Below, piece by piece: positions 1-11,076 of a stretch of 64,000 bases of DNA. The DNA lies in the NCBI GenBank assembly GCA_947311845.1, contig CAMZMU010000111.1:27620084-27684083 (forward strand), given 5' to 3'. The translations under genes and the position numbers were made by a program. This stretch comes from Poa pratensis. Lineage: Eukaryota > Streptophyta > Magnoliopsida > Poales > Poaceae. The notes under the pieces are model-generated. The model did no database searches, had not been told where the DNA came from, and saw only the letters and a program-made list of their open reading frames with translations. Position 1 is the first letter of the stretch. Each line of letters begins with the position of its first letter.

Positions 1-690
1 CTCTACGGAACGTCACAATTGGCTGGTTATTAACCAACACTTGAGCGAGAGTGTCGCTCTTGTGACGTCCTTGGACTATTCCATATAACGCTGGATATTG
101 TTCTCGGAGTGGGGTAGTACCCAACCATGTATCCTCCCAAAACCTTATCTCAGACCCATCCTTAATGGAGAAGGAACCATATGGAAAGAAGAATTTCTTC
201 GTCGCCATTAGGCCGGCCCAAAAATGCGAATCACCTGATTTCCAAGAAACCTGTGACAATGCACTTGAGGCTACATACTTTCTCCTAAGAAGAGTTTCCA
301 CACCCCATCTTCGGTCAAAAGCTTAAACAACCATTTACCAAGGAGGGCTCTATTCTTAACCTGTAGGTCATGAATCTCAAGACCGCCATGGTCCTTAGGT
401 CGGCACACTACATCCCATTTTGCCAATCGGTATTTCTTTTTTTTCATTATCCCCTTGCCAAAAGAATCTGGATCGAAAGTAATCCAATCGATGTAAGACT
501 CCCTTTGGTAATTGGAAGAAGGATATCATATACAGCACCATATTAGTTAGTACTGAATTTATGAGCACCAACCTCCCACCCAAGGACAATAATTTTCCTT
601 TCCGGCTACTCAACCTTTTTTGTAGTCTCTCCTCAACAAGATGCAACACCAAGAAACTACTTCCCGTGTAGCTAGTAGCTACCACGTATG
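1..690 (-). mobile_element. LINE (non-LTR retrotransposon) fragment, C-terminal reverse transcriptase and zinc-binding region
   Basis: The minus strand encodes the part of a plant LINE ORF2 that follows the catalytic fingers: ERLQKRLSSRKGKLLSLGG, then VLTNMVLYMISFFQLPKG, then a region reading KWDVVCRPKDHGGLEIHDL and KNRALLGKWLFKLL in a second frame. This is the order seen in grass LINEs (end of RT, then the zf-RVT-like domain). There is a frameshift near position 430 and an in-frame stop near 275, so it is dead. The fragment runs off the left edge of the window, and no poly(A) tail or target-site duplication is visible. Its right boundary lies around 650-690, where similarity to LINE protein ends. 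Confidence 0.85.
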
Positions 691-3094
691 CCGTCTATCC
701 TCGCCGGAATTTGACTTGACGGAAGGAAGAGCGGGCTCGATGGGAGGTCATTGGCACCTGACCAAGCAGTGACTGCACCTCAGCTCGCGTCGCCGTCACG
801 GCGGCCATTGGCTCATTGTGCAGATAGCTGGTGTGGCCGAGATGGCAAGGTGGAGGAGGAGAATCTAGAGCTATTGGCGGAGGATCGCGGGACGCCAGGA
901 CGTGCTCAAGCACCGGACGGATCGGCCGTGGAGGCTTCAGGTGCCATGGCTAGGTGATTTACCATCCTTCAAAAAGTTATTAGAAAAATACTACTACCAG
1001 TTTGCCAAAGTGATGTTCTACAAACATGTCAAACCTGGTTTCCATTCTCATCATCATATTGAAGGAAACTCCTCACGTTTTGGCACATTAGACTAACCTA
1101 AGACCAACCTGATACAACGCAAGTCACAAGCTTGACACAGAGAGAATGGCTGCAACTGACAACTCCTGCATCTGAGATTGACAAATTTAGTTCAGAAATC
1201 ATTCTGATAGATGCTACATAAACAGTGATGAACACTAACACAATAATATTAATGCTGAATTTGTTTCTTTATACCTTCCAAATAAATAGAATCTGAACTA
1301 AAATCCACATGTGTATAAAACATCACCGTTCTAGCATAATGCATTTGGCATAATATTGTTACAAATAACAAATAAGTGAGAAATGATATGCTATTAACCA
1401 TCACTTTGTTGTAAGATTTGCCGATACTCAAAAAAAAAAAAGACTTGCCAATATTTTTAACATTGTTACAAAGAAAGTAATTTCGAATACTTGTGCCTGC
1501 TTGGGCAGCCCTCCCGTTAGTCCTCATTTGATAATAAGTTGGAAATAATCGTTGTTTGACAACAACTCATTTGGCTCCTCTAGGAACTTCAGGAACTTCT
1601 CCTGTCCCAGCCTCTTCCATCGAACCACCACCCTGCAAACACACTCATTGTTAACCACGGCTTCAACAGGGAGTGCATCAGCGTCATTACGAGCAAGAGT
1701 CCAAAGTTTTGAGAGCTAAGGCTGAAGAAGAGTAAATTTAAGTTCAAGACTAAAAAAATACAACAGTATAAGACAACCCGAAAAGAACGGAAAAAAACCA
1801 CCGCAAGTCAGAAAGCGGTCTTCAACTTAGCCAAGCCTGATGACGAGGATGTATGAGATATGTGGATGATTGTCCGCGATCAACTGACTAGTAGTCAGCC
1901 CCAGTTTAGAAACTACTTTTCTTGTTCTCACAAAGTTCAAATTTTCAAGAATATGTAGTTGTATTCCCTAAACAACAATTCTTATTTTTGTGCAAGACAA
2001 TTATTAAATCAAACTACATTTCGAAATGGTCGACCAAAACATCAGATGTAAATCCTAGGCTCTGCAAGATTGGCCAACATTTAACAGAACATCAAGCCAC
2101 CGGTACGCCATGTAAACTCTTCCATAAGCATTTCTCCAATGGCTAGCTATAAGACTTGATACTTCCAAAATTTAACTTTGAAAACAGTTTCTACTATAGT
2201 ATAATTATAAACCTAACAAAAATGTTACATTTTAGAAGTACATTGAGACAAATTGGACATATATTTCACACATCCAATAAAAATATTGTCAGAAATGTTG
2301 ACGGTCGATTTCTCACCAAAACTATGTTTCTTTTGGATTGAAGGAAATAGTCAATCATCAAGATTTTGCTGCATATTTTAGGGAACTCCTAACTCACCTC
2401 AATTCCCGTTGATGGTGACACTTCTGATTCATCACCTAAGGATCGCACCTCAACGCTTGCAGATTGTACCCCGAGTGGTACTGGAGGCGCTGGTGACACT
2501 TTTAATTCATCGCCTAATGATTCAAATGTTGCTTTCAAAGGAAAAAATCACCTGCATGTAAGCCATCACTTAGACAGAGTGCTTATTTGTAATGTGAATG
2601 CTGAAACAGGTTCTAAGTTCAAATTAAATTACGGGTGGAGACTAAGTACAGATGCCACGGCATCAATGTGCATACAAACCTGCTGGCACTTCTGATTGAC
2701 AGTCCTGTTTCTGTTTAATCAATCCTACAGATGATATACCATGCAATTGGTCCGTTTTCCTCGTCAAGGTTCATGCAGTGTCTCCTATCTCAATGCATAC
2801 TTTTGCTTGCTGATAGTGTGCCCCTTTGATGCTTCAAATTTCAACCTACTTCTCCAACTTTCAAGTATCTATGAGTTTGAATAAGATATGAAGGGGAAAT
2901 GTGTTATCACAAATCACATATTCAAGTGAAATATGCAAACCATAGCTATTCAGATGTCAATAAAAGATGTAAAACAAGAGAAACTGCATATAGTTTGCAC
3001 TCCGGCAAAACTAGGCGAAACAAAATGATATTTCAGCCATGGATAGTAGATTTTATATTTACTATAGCATTTACAGTCTTTTTCATCAAATAAA
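691..3094. other. Intergenic, nothing recognised
   Basis: Positions 691-960 are GC-rich with short open frames on both strands that resemble nothing I know. The rest is AT-rich with no coding pattern, no terminal inverted repeats and no clear tandem repeats. It may be old, decayed transposon sequence. Confidence 0.5.
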
Positions 3095-3437
3095 ATTCAA
3101 GAGTTACACGTAGGCTCTTTAGAATGATAATATGCAAAATTGCAACGTAACATGAGTATTTTCAAAAGACGATGCATTATACATAAATTATTTGATAAAA
3201 AATAAACTTACTTTTGGTATGTTTGAATAGTTTTTGTTTTGTTTTGTCCAGTTACACATATGCTCTTTTAAACTCAAATAAAATTCAAGAGTTACACATA
3301 TGCTCTTTAGAATGATAATATGCAAAACTGCAATGTAACATGAGCAATTTCAAAAATGATGCATTATACATAAGTACTTTGACAAAATTAGACTTACTTT
3401 TGGTATGTTTGAGTAGTTTTTGTTTTGTCCCGTTACT
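3095..3437. repeat. 188-bp tandem duplication, two units
   Basis: The motif GAGTTACAC followed by GCTCTTTAGAATGATAATAT starts at 3101 and again at 3289, a period of 188 bp. The two units stay similar to the shared end TTTTTGTTTTGTCC. The second unit ends directly before the Stowaway MITE at 3441. Mismatches and a small indel show that the duplication is not recent. Confidence 0.8.
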
Positions 3438-3440
3438 ATA

Positions 3441-3567
3441 TACTTCCTCCGTTCAAAAATAAGTGTCCCAAGTTTGCCCAAAAATGGATGTATCTATACA
3501 TGAAACATGTCTAAATACATCCAATTTTGGACAAACTTGAGACACTTATTTGGGGATGGAGGGAGTA
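3441..3567. mobile_element. Stowaway-type (Tc1/mariner) MITE
   Basis: The element is about 127 bp. Its terminal inverted repeats read TACTTCCTCCGTTCAAAAAT on the left and, on the opposite strand, TACTCCCTCCATCCCCAAAT, with AAGTGTC continuing in both. The CTCCCTCCGT-type end and TA at both borders are the signature of Triticeae Stowaway elements. It has no coding capacity. Confidence 0.85.
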
Positions 3568-3599
3568 CATAGTTAGAACCCCAAAACCGTTAACTGTAA

Positions 3600-4105
3600 T
3601 TTCTCGACCAGCCAAGTATTCTGGTGTGTACCATGTATGCCCTGCATGAATAAATAATGATATCAGCCCACAAATATTCCAGCCATATTGTTAACTCAAA
3701 ATACGGAGTTCTCAGCATAGACTTGGCTTACATCGACTCCTTTCTTATCTGCAAACTCGTGAAAATCCATAATCCAAATTTTTTGACACCATGTTATCAT
3801 CAAATATTATATTGTCAGGTTTTAGATCTAGATGACAAATACAATCATTGTGAAGATAATGTAAGTCTTGACAAACTCCTTTAATTGTTTGATAACGTGT
3901 GCGCCAGTCAAGTCCACCAGATTCATCTGGAATAGTGAATATAGATGGTCATTAAACATGAAATTTAAAAATCCTACAAGTTTGATGAAATGATGTCAAT
4001 AAAATACAAAAAACAGGTAAACGAATCGACTAGATCACCCCACATACCAGTAAGATGCATCTAAAGCTTCCATCATATATATACTCGAAGCAGAGCAACC
4101 TTTCT
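3600..4105 (-). pseudogene. Receptor-like protein kinase, degraded partial copy A
   Basis: Three separated minus-strand pieces match consecutive parts of a plant kinase domain. At about 4040-4100 the frame reads RLLCFEYIYDGSF, the hinge region (usual LLCFEYMPNGSL). At 3785-3935 it reads DESGGLDWRTRYQTIKG, then HNDC, then HLDLKPDNIIFDDNM, the catalytic loop with HLD in place of HRD. At 3600-3660 a decayed DFG and activation segment ends in TPEYLAG. No N-lobe exon, extracellular part or C-lobe exon was found, and stops interrupt the activation segment. The exon order matches copy B next to it, so this looks like a decayed tandem copy. Confidence 0.75.
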
Positions 4106-4112
4106 CGCACCA

Positions 4113-5014
4113 TTACATACCAGTAAGATGTATCCCTATAATTATAACACCCAAACTGAATACATCTGCCTTGATGGAGACTATGTCTATGTATTCTGGT
4201 GCCATATATCCACTCTGGGGATAGTCTCTACTACTCACGATAATTATAACTCCCAAGCTGAATACATCTGCCTTGATGGAGATTATGCCTTGGATTAAGT
4301 ATTCTGGTGCAATATATCCCCTGCAGTACGGTTTGAAAGTGTGAGGCAACGTAAGAAGAAACAAAAGATGCTATAACATAATTAAGGCATAGCTTACGAC
4401 GTTCCGAGACGATTTTGAGTGATGATTCCGGATTGCTTGCCACCAAAGATTCTTGACAAACCAAAATCCGTAATCTTCGGCACCATAGCATAGTAGAATC
4501 CATCAATATATTTTCAGGTTTCAGGTCCAGATGAACAATAAGGCACTCATCGTGAATATACTTTAAACCCCCACAAATTCCCTTGATTATTTCACATCTC
4601 ATGTTCCACCCAAGGTCCAACAATCCATCTGTTAATTGATAAACAAGGAAAAATCTGAACACATTTAATGATTACACCTGTGGTATCATAATAGAACCAC
4701 CTCCCGTGAGAGTGGATTAAGCAGTGTTCTGATGAAGTAAACTTTAGGGAACAGTACAGACAAAATGAAATAAACAGCGTAGATTTTTTCCCCACAATCT
4801 TACCGGAAATATATTTGTCAAAGCTTCTATTATATACATGCTCAAAGCAGAGCAATCTTGCTGGTATTTCAGCCCAACTTGATTCGGTGTGGTAACCTAC
4901 AAGCTGCACGACGTTTTGGTGCTTGATCCTCATAAGGTACCTGACCTCCTTCCGGAACTTCTCCTCTCGGGAGAACTCCCTGCGATGCAAACCAAACATA
5001 TATTCATAATTCAT
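4113..5014 (-). pseudogene. Receptor-like protein kinase, partial copy B with frameshift and internal exon duplication
   Basis: The minus strand encodes most of a Ser/Thr kinase domain over three exons. Exon 1 (about 4807-5000) has REFSREEKFRKEVRYLMRIK, HQNVVQLVGYHTESS and RLLCFEH, ending at a GT donor. Exon 2 (about 4395-4630) has LDLGWNMRCEIIKGICGGLK, HDECLIVHLDLKPENILMD and, in a shifted frame, VPKITDFGLSRIFGGKQS. The shift comes from a 5-bp tandem duplication, CATAG twice at 4484-4493 on the plus strand. Exon 3 (4113-4340) has GYIAPEYLIQG and IKADVFSLGVIII, then repeats GYMAPEY and IKADVFSLGVIII, so subdomain VIII-IX is duplicated. Glycine-loop, VAIK-lysine, extracellular and transmembrane exons are absent. 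The family resembles grass cysteine-rich-RLK-like kinases. Confidence 0.85.
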
Positions 5015-5427
5015 ACACGTGAAAGCAGTATCTATCAGCGATGTACAAATACGTAAAGATCCCGAGGCAGACCTGAAAGCCAGCTAGACTAGCAGTACCA
5101 CGGAAGAAGAACGAACCTGGTTTAGCTGAAGTCCGAAGAGGATACTTTGGCTCCCAGATCCAGAGAGGTGGATCGATCTTATTTAGAGTGGGAGATGCGG
5201 TTTGTGGGTGGAGATGAGGAAGGAGCTTGGTAAACGCCTTGGGAGCAACGATCTTGTCCCTGTCCAATAAACAAAAACTGCACCCTGCTAGATCACCTTG
5301 GTAGCAGCGATCTTCAGACGTGGGAACTGAGCATTGACCAAGTAGAAGCACATGTGGGAAGATGCTTTTTTTTTCTTGGAGGGATGAGCCAGTCTTTTTT
5401 GGTTCCTGACGCCAGCCTCCACCGTGC

Positions 5428-5700
5428 TCACGAACACCTCTGCGGACGCCCCGTCTTGACATACCAACCGAATAGAGTGTCCCGGGAAACGAAATTCCGT
5501 TTTGGCATTGCGTCGAACAGCCTGCGGACGACGTCGGAGGCGTAGGGGCTGAGCAGCGGGGGACGGAGGACGGCGGTATCAGTGAGCGAACGGCCGGGCG
5601 CAGCGAAGGAGGTGCGCGTGGACCGACGACTTCCCGAGGCGCTGGCCGGGGCAGCGAGGGCGCCGCGGCGTGGCTGAGGTCTGCGGAGCGCGTAGAGGCG
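5428..5700 (-). pseudogene. Pentatricopeptide repeat (PPR) protein, N-terminal fragment
   Basis: The minus-strand frame reads SLTDTAVLRPPLLSPYASDV, then VRRLFDAMPKRNFVSRDTLF and GWYVKTGRP. This is the helix pattern of a plant PLS-class PPR repeat (VRRLFDAMPKRNxVSWNTLI-GWYVKTGRP). The upstream 60 residues are rich in Arg, Ser, Ala and Pro and could be an organelle-targeting peptide. Only about one and a half repeats remain, and the frame then runs into unrelated sequence. The missing W of the usual VSWNT suggests decay. It sits directly upstream of the kinase remnant and is read in the same direction. Confidence 0.6.
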
Positions 5701-5775
5701 GAGTTGAAATAAGATATCTCCTGAAATAACAGTTTCGCACTCCCACTGAAGAGCTACAAGTGTTCTTCTATTCAA

Positions 5776-6399
5776 AATTCAGAGTTTATGTTTAGCCCAG
5801 CTTCCCTTGAAATTATGGTACTCCCTGAATTTTCGTGCTTGTTATACTCCGTGCTATTATTTGAAATGAGAACTGTAGGGGAGGCGCATACAGTAAAGAA
5901 AATACTGAAAGGGAATTAAAAGGAACATGTACTTTGTGCTTATTTTCATTGGAGTACAGGTTAATTTGACCTTAAATTACGAACATATGACCCATAATTT
6001 TTCTTTTTAGGAGATAACCCAGAATTACTTATGGGCTATGTAAGAGCATCTCTGACGATGACTCCCAGAAAACTAGATTTTTTTTAAGAGCAAAATGTGC
6101 TCTTCTCCACCAGACTCCCTAAAAATAGCTCCCAAGTTTTTGGTGTGCTCTCTTTTGTTGAAACGACACCCTTTTAGTACAAAGACCATATTTCATACAA
6201 GTTCAAACACCACATACAACATATATCAGCGACAAGATTTAAACTTCTTAGTTTTAAACAACATAATTGAAACGACAAGAATGTAAGGTACTCATGTCAA
6301 ACAATCAAGAAGTAATTAATAAATCTAATAAAATCATTCAGATTATCTGTACAACAAAGTAGAAGATAAAACTTGATCAGAGGAGCAGTTGATGACATG
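5776..6399. other. Intergenic, possible Harbinger-type end
   Basis: AT-rich sequence without a gene. At about 6042 the string TAAGAGCATCTCTGACGATG resembles a PIF/Harbinger (Tourist) terminal repeat, but I could not find the matching opposite end. Otherwise nothing recognised. Confidence 0.35.
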
Positions 6400-6942
6400 C
6401 CAATGGCTTCAGGGACAATCAGGTTGACGACGTACAATAAATTAACGTGTCATTTGCACTAAATTGCAAGCAATCAGCAATACACTCTGATCATGTACCA
6501 CACCAGATCACCTATAGCATTGCCATAGTAAGAGAATACATGCCACAATAGATACGGGAATACTTGTATTTGTATGTAAAATTATACTAAAACTGATTGT
6601 GACAATACTGCAAATACGGTTTTATATCAGCGTCACAAGAATATATTCCTCGTAGCACAACATTCAGCAGGTTCACCATCTTAAACATCAAAACGGTAGA
6701 ATGATACTTACTAAATATTCTACATTTCTTGGGCAGAATGTTATGCAAGATTAGGTGTTACAGCTAACAAAAATAAAAGTAATCTTCCAAGCATGACTTA
6801 GGAATAACTGATCCGGGAACAATTCACAAGCCAGCCACTAGAGATCAGTTATGGTATCATCATAGTACGAGAATAAATGACACAACATTTAGCAGGTCCA
6901 CCATCTGAAACATCAAAGTCAGCCACTAGAGATCTTTTTGAC

Positions 6943-9718
6943 TTAAGCTCTGGTCCAAAGGTACACCTTGGTATTCTTGGAGTTTGAACTTGAACCAGCA
7001 AGATAGCCAACTTTATATGGGTGAGCAGAAAACTGGCATGGAGCCGGTGTCATGTGTTCACTCTGAGGACATGTGCTGTTCAGTGTCAGAGCCGAGAGAC
7101 CACTGTCGTTGACATCAACTGAGATAATATCTATTCCCTTGCACATGTTTCCAACATATAAGTTGGTGTCGTTCCAGCCCCAAATAGCCCTGCAACCAAT
7201 AAATCTAGTCCGATCAATTACATTAACAAATATTAATTCAAGATCACAGAAATACGTGAGACGAGCTGTCATACTTGAATGTAGAAGGCCAGCTGCTTTT
7301 CTGGTTATTATACTCCACAGTATGCGACTTTTCAAAGTCATCTATGCTAAATACTTGGACAGTGCCAAAATAGCTGGGCCTGGATACAATAATAATAATG
7401 TCATTTGACAGGAAATAATCCAGAGAAACAGATTTATGATCAGATGTTAGTAACAGTGCAGAATATTTTAATCCTAAACCGTACTACTAATGCTAAGATA
7501 TGAAAATACCCGTGTGATGTTGCCAGAATATTAGATTAAAAGTCACAGCACAATAGGAAGTATTTAAAATTCTACCAAGTTATGTCGATCTGACAATAAA
7601 TATTCTAGCAATAAATTGGCACAACCCATGAAAAGTCTAACAGTAACTTATATTTATTGAGTCTAGCCATGACATAATGGTGGTTCAAGAAACATGTTTC
7701 TTAAATCAAAGAGGGAGGTGAACCTTTTAAGCAAGCTGAAGGGTAGCAAAATGGTTAAAATATAGTACCTTGTTACTGCTAACATGCGGCCACTAGGTGA
7801 GAAATAAGCTGACTGAGCAGATTGGTTAAGTTTGAAAACCTTCAGGCCATTTGGCTCCTTCCTTTTCATATTTCTCACATCCCATATACAGGCTGTTCGA
7901 TCCGTTGAACTGGTAGCAAGCATATGTGGCTTCTCCGGATGAAAATCTATTGAGTTGATTCTCTCGACATGCACATCCCATGTGGTTAACACCTTACCCA
8001 CGCGCTCATCGAAAAGTGTCAGACCACCCTTTCCATCACCAAAATATAGGCATCTGACACTATTTTGTGCTTGACAAAGTGAATAAACAGGCCAGTCCCA
8101 CAAATGGACCATAGTAAAGTTCTCCTCCTCGAAGTCCATAAGACAAATTTCACCCTGATGGCTAGAGCTGTAAATCTGTAGCCAAGTATACAAAATACCA
8201 CAAAATATAATTACAATTGATGAACGTTCAATGAAATATACAACATCTAAATAACTATTTGCACACTGGAAATGGGATAGATCCAACCTAATTTAGCTAC
8301 CTTGACCATGATAAGCAGATGCACCTATTGGATGACTCTAAGAGGAGTCAAAAAATTAAGTATCCCATTCTTTCAAATGATGGAAGCTTTTATTGAAACC
8401 TAGGCCACATCAAGGAGATACAGCTGAAAAAATTCAAACCCCACCCTCTACAGCTAGGATACAAAGAGCCACATAAACGAATGAAAGCAAAACCAGTAAT
8501 CATAAGGAATATTTTTTCCTAAGGCTGGTCTAGAAACAGGCAACAATGAAGATTAACTAACATAGAGGATGATTGGCTGCTTAAGGCTGACATAACCAAT
8601 ATAAACACAGCGATTGTCCCTGTCATCTTCCATCTTCACTCCACTGCCCTATGTTGTCCTGTCACCACTCACGGCCATGCTGGAGCCACCCGACCAACCC
8701 TAATGTCCGCCAATCCCCGCACCTCATGTAGACATGGCCACACCTCAGGCAATTAACTCTTAGTATCAGCTAGCCAAGCAGGGTAAGTATCTCGTGCATA
8801 ATCCTGGTTTTTTAGCCACGACAACAAGTTCCTTGGATCAGTTAATTTGAAACACCATCATACATGAAATTTTTGTTATAATAAAATGTACAGCTGTAAG
8901 AATCATTATCCCGACTGATGACTAACAATAACCCAAATGATACCACTTTATCATAGAGAGCTCTGATATGTGCCTCGACTAACAAGAACAATTGAGTTAA
9001 TTTCGGACGTAGTGCTGTTGTTAGTGAACAACAATTGTGGTGTGTATCAAATCGTTGTGCCTTAAGTTCAACTAAAATTTGGGAATGTAAATGTAAATGA
9101 AATAAGAGCGGAAGGAAGAAGGTCACCTTGTGTGGTGCCGCCTGGTGCGCCACGATTGCTAACACAGGGCCCTTGTGTGGCCATGAGTGGCCAATAACGG
9201 AACACTCCATCTGCACCGTCGCCACCCTGATCCTCCGAGACACCGTCGACGTCCCAGAACCCAATATTCCCCAATATGTCTCCTGCCGCCACCACGGTCC
9301 GGTCGACGAGCGGAAGGACCCGCACCGATAGTATGCCCGAGGGCACCACCTTCCTCACGTGCGCGGGTTTCAGCACGACGTCCCTCCCAACATCGAAATC
9401 GTCCGCCACAATAACCTTGGCCCCCTCCGGTGAGGGAGCCCCCCCGCTGCGGATGGAGGAGGCGAGCGAGGGCGAGAGGCGGGTACTGTGGAGATCCGGA
9501 GGGAGGTTGTCGGGGGAGATGCCGCGGGAGCGGAGGGAGGAGCGGACGGGGCTGGTCGGGGCCTTGGGCTTCTGATGATTAGGTCGTTTGGGTTTGGCGG
9601 GCTGGATGGCGGCGGATAGCTCATCGGCCTTGCGGCGGAGGGACCCGAGGATCACCTCGTTGCGGCGGATGTTCTCCTGGCGAAGGCGCTCGTATTCGTT
9701 GAGACCGTCTTCCGCCAT
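6943..9718 (-). pseudogene. WDR76/CMR1-like WD40-repeat protein, copy 1, exon 1 broken by a 10-bp insertion
   Basis: Exons on the minus strand, each with GT-AG borders: 9127-9718, 7769-8175, 7275-7379 and 6943-7189. The start is MAEDGLNEYERLRQENIRRN, a conserved N-terminus in grass homologues as I recall them. WD40 segments follow: VAAGDILGNIGFWDVDG, CLYFGDGKGGLTLFDERVGK, INSIDFHPEKPHMLATSSTD and RTACIWDVRNM. The last contains a WDxR box, known from DDB1-binding (CUL4 adaptor) WD40 proteins. Yeast Cmr1 and human WDR76 act at chromatin in damage response and replication-linked protein turnover, so a nuclear role is inferred. Exon 1 carries 10 extra bases between two TGGCCA copies (9178-9193 plus strand), shifting the frame before the conserved HKGPVLAI. 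Without them the reading frame is open throughout, about 445 residues. Confidence 0.82.
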
Positions 9719-10827
9719 TGTTGGGGAATCCTCTGGTGGCGGCTGAGAGAGGAGAGGAAAGTAGTTCTGTTCAGGCTTTCTGGGGCATTGGAAGGGAATG
9801 CCGCGGGGAAGAGCGGCGGCAAAGGACTGAAAGGAGGGCGCCGCGCAATTTTGCGGAGCATAGCTGGCTAAACGGACCGGCCCGAAGCACGACCTTTTTT
9901 TAGCAACACGGCACGGCACGACTTAAATGGGCCGTGGCATGGCACGAGCCCGTTAGTGCTCGGGCCGCTCCTCGATTTGGAGCCCGTGGAGAGCTGCCGC
10001 GCCGCTCGCACTACGTGGAGGGTGTAGATCGAGGTGTCGAACGAGAAGCCGAAGGAGGACATGGTGGTCTCTGTGGGCGGCGGCTGAACCAGGTCGTGCT
10101 CCTATGACGTGCTCATTGAGCACGTGATGTCGGTCTTTAGGCGTAGCAAGTGCGTTGACGACGAGCTCAAGGCCGCTACGGCCACGCTGGGGAAGGCGCT
10201 CCTAGTGATGCGGCCCGCCTCAAAGCCGTGGTGGATGAGCACGACCTCGCGTGGGTGTTGTGCAGGTCGACGACGAAGCAGTACCTCGCCTTCGAGTAGA
10301 TCGGCGGGTGAAGAAAAAGAAGCAAATCTATCTATTTTATTTTGTGTTTTCATTTATGCACTATGTAGAATAGCCCCGTATGTGTGATAAACTTGTGTGA
10401 TGAAATCTCGCGCGAACTCGTTTGTTTGAACTAGTAAGATACCCCGCGTGTTGTAGACTTTAAAAAAATTGTACTATAAAAGAAAATATATTTAATGCAT
10501 GAAATGAGAAAAAAATCTCGAAAAATATGAGGGGTTGATTAGTCACATAGTCGAAAATCTAAATTCAATTAATATGAAAAGATCATATATATATAACCGC
10601 AAAAACTGATTATGTGGAAAATTATATGGCTAAAAGAATTTATAATATGAATAACTTACATGTATACGGATGAATAACACTAATAAATATGGGATGCTAT
10701 CAACAACTGAATATTGCACATAGTGAATTATGTGGCGATGAGATGAATAAATGAATGGCTCAAATAGTGAACGAGGGAGACACCATGTCATGAGATAATA
10801 AACTAATTTAATGCTTGCTATTGGGTT
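9719..10827. other. Spacer between the head-to-head WDR76-like copies; shared 5' regions and bidirectional upstream sequence
   Basis: The ends of this interval (about 9719-9930 and 10830-11076) are 5' flanks shared by the two copies. The centre is unrelated to the arms. From 9895 to 10310 it is GC-rich with repeated GGCACG-type words and short open frames that match nothing I know. From 10400 to 10827 it is AT-rich. Any promoters of the two genes must lie here, but I cannot point to a convincing TATA box. Confidence 0.45.
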
Positions 10828-11076
10828 TTGCTTCATAACAAATTCATACATAATCGGATGGAGATGCTCTTCATCAACAGTCGGCCTTCTCTCCGAAATT
10901 TGTGCGGCGCTCTCCTCTCCCGCCGCCCTTTCCCGCCTCCGCGACACTTCCCGCCATTTCCTATCCAACGCCCCAGGAAGCATGAGCAGAACTACTCCCC
11001 ATTCCCCAAACCCGCCATTACACACGCTTTCCCTTCCCTCTCTCTAAGCCGCCACTCCCCAAAAATTCCCGCAACA

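Noticed and set aside
8350..8500. LINE/SINE-like tail in the WDR76-like intron
   Set aside because: TTTATTGAAACCTAGGCCAC and related words look like a retroposon 3' end and occur in both arms, but no target duplication or poly(A) border could be fixed.
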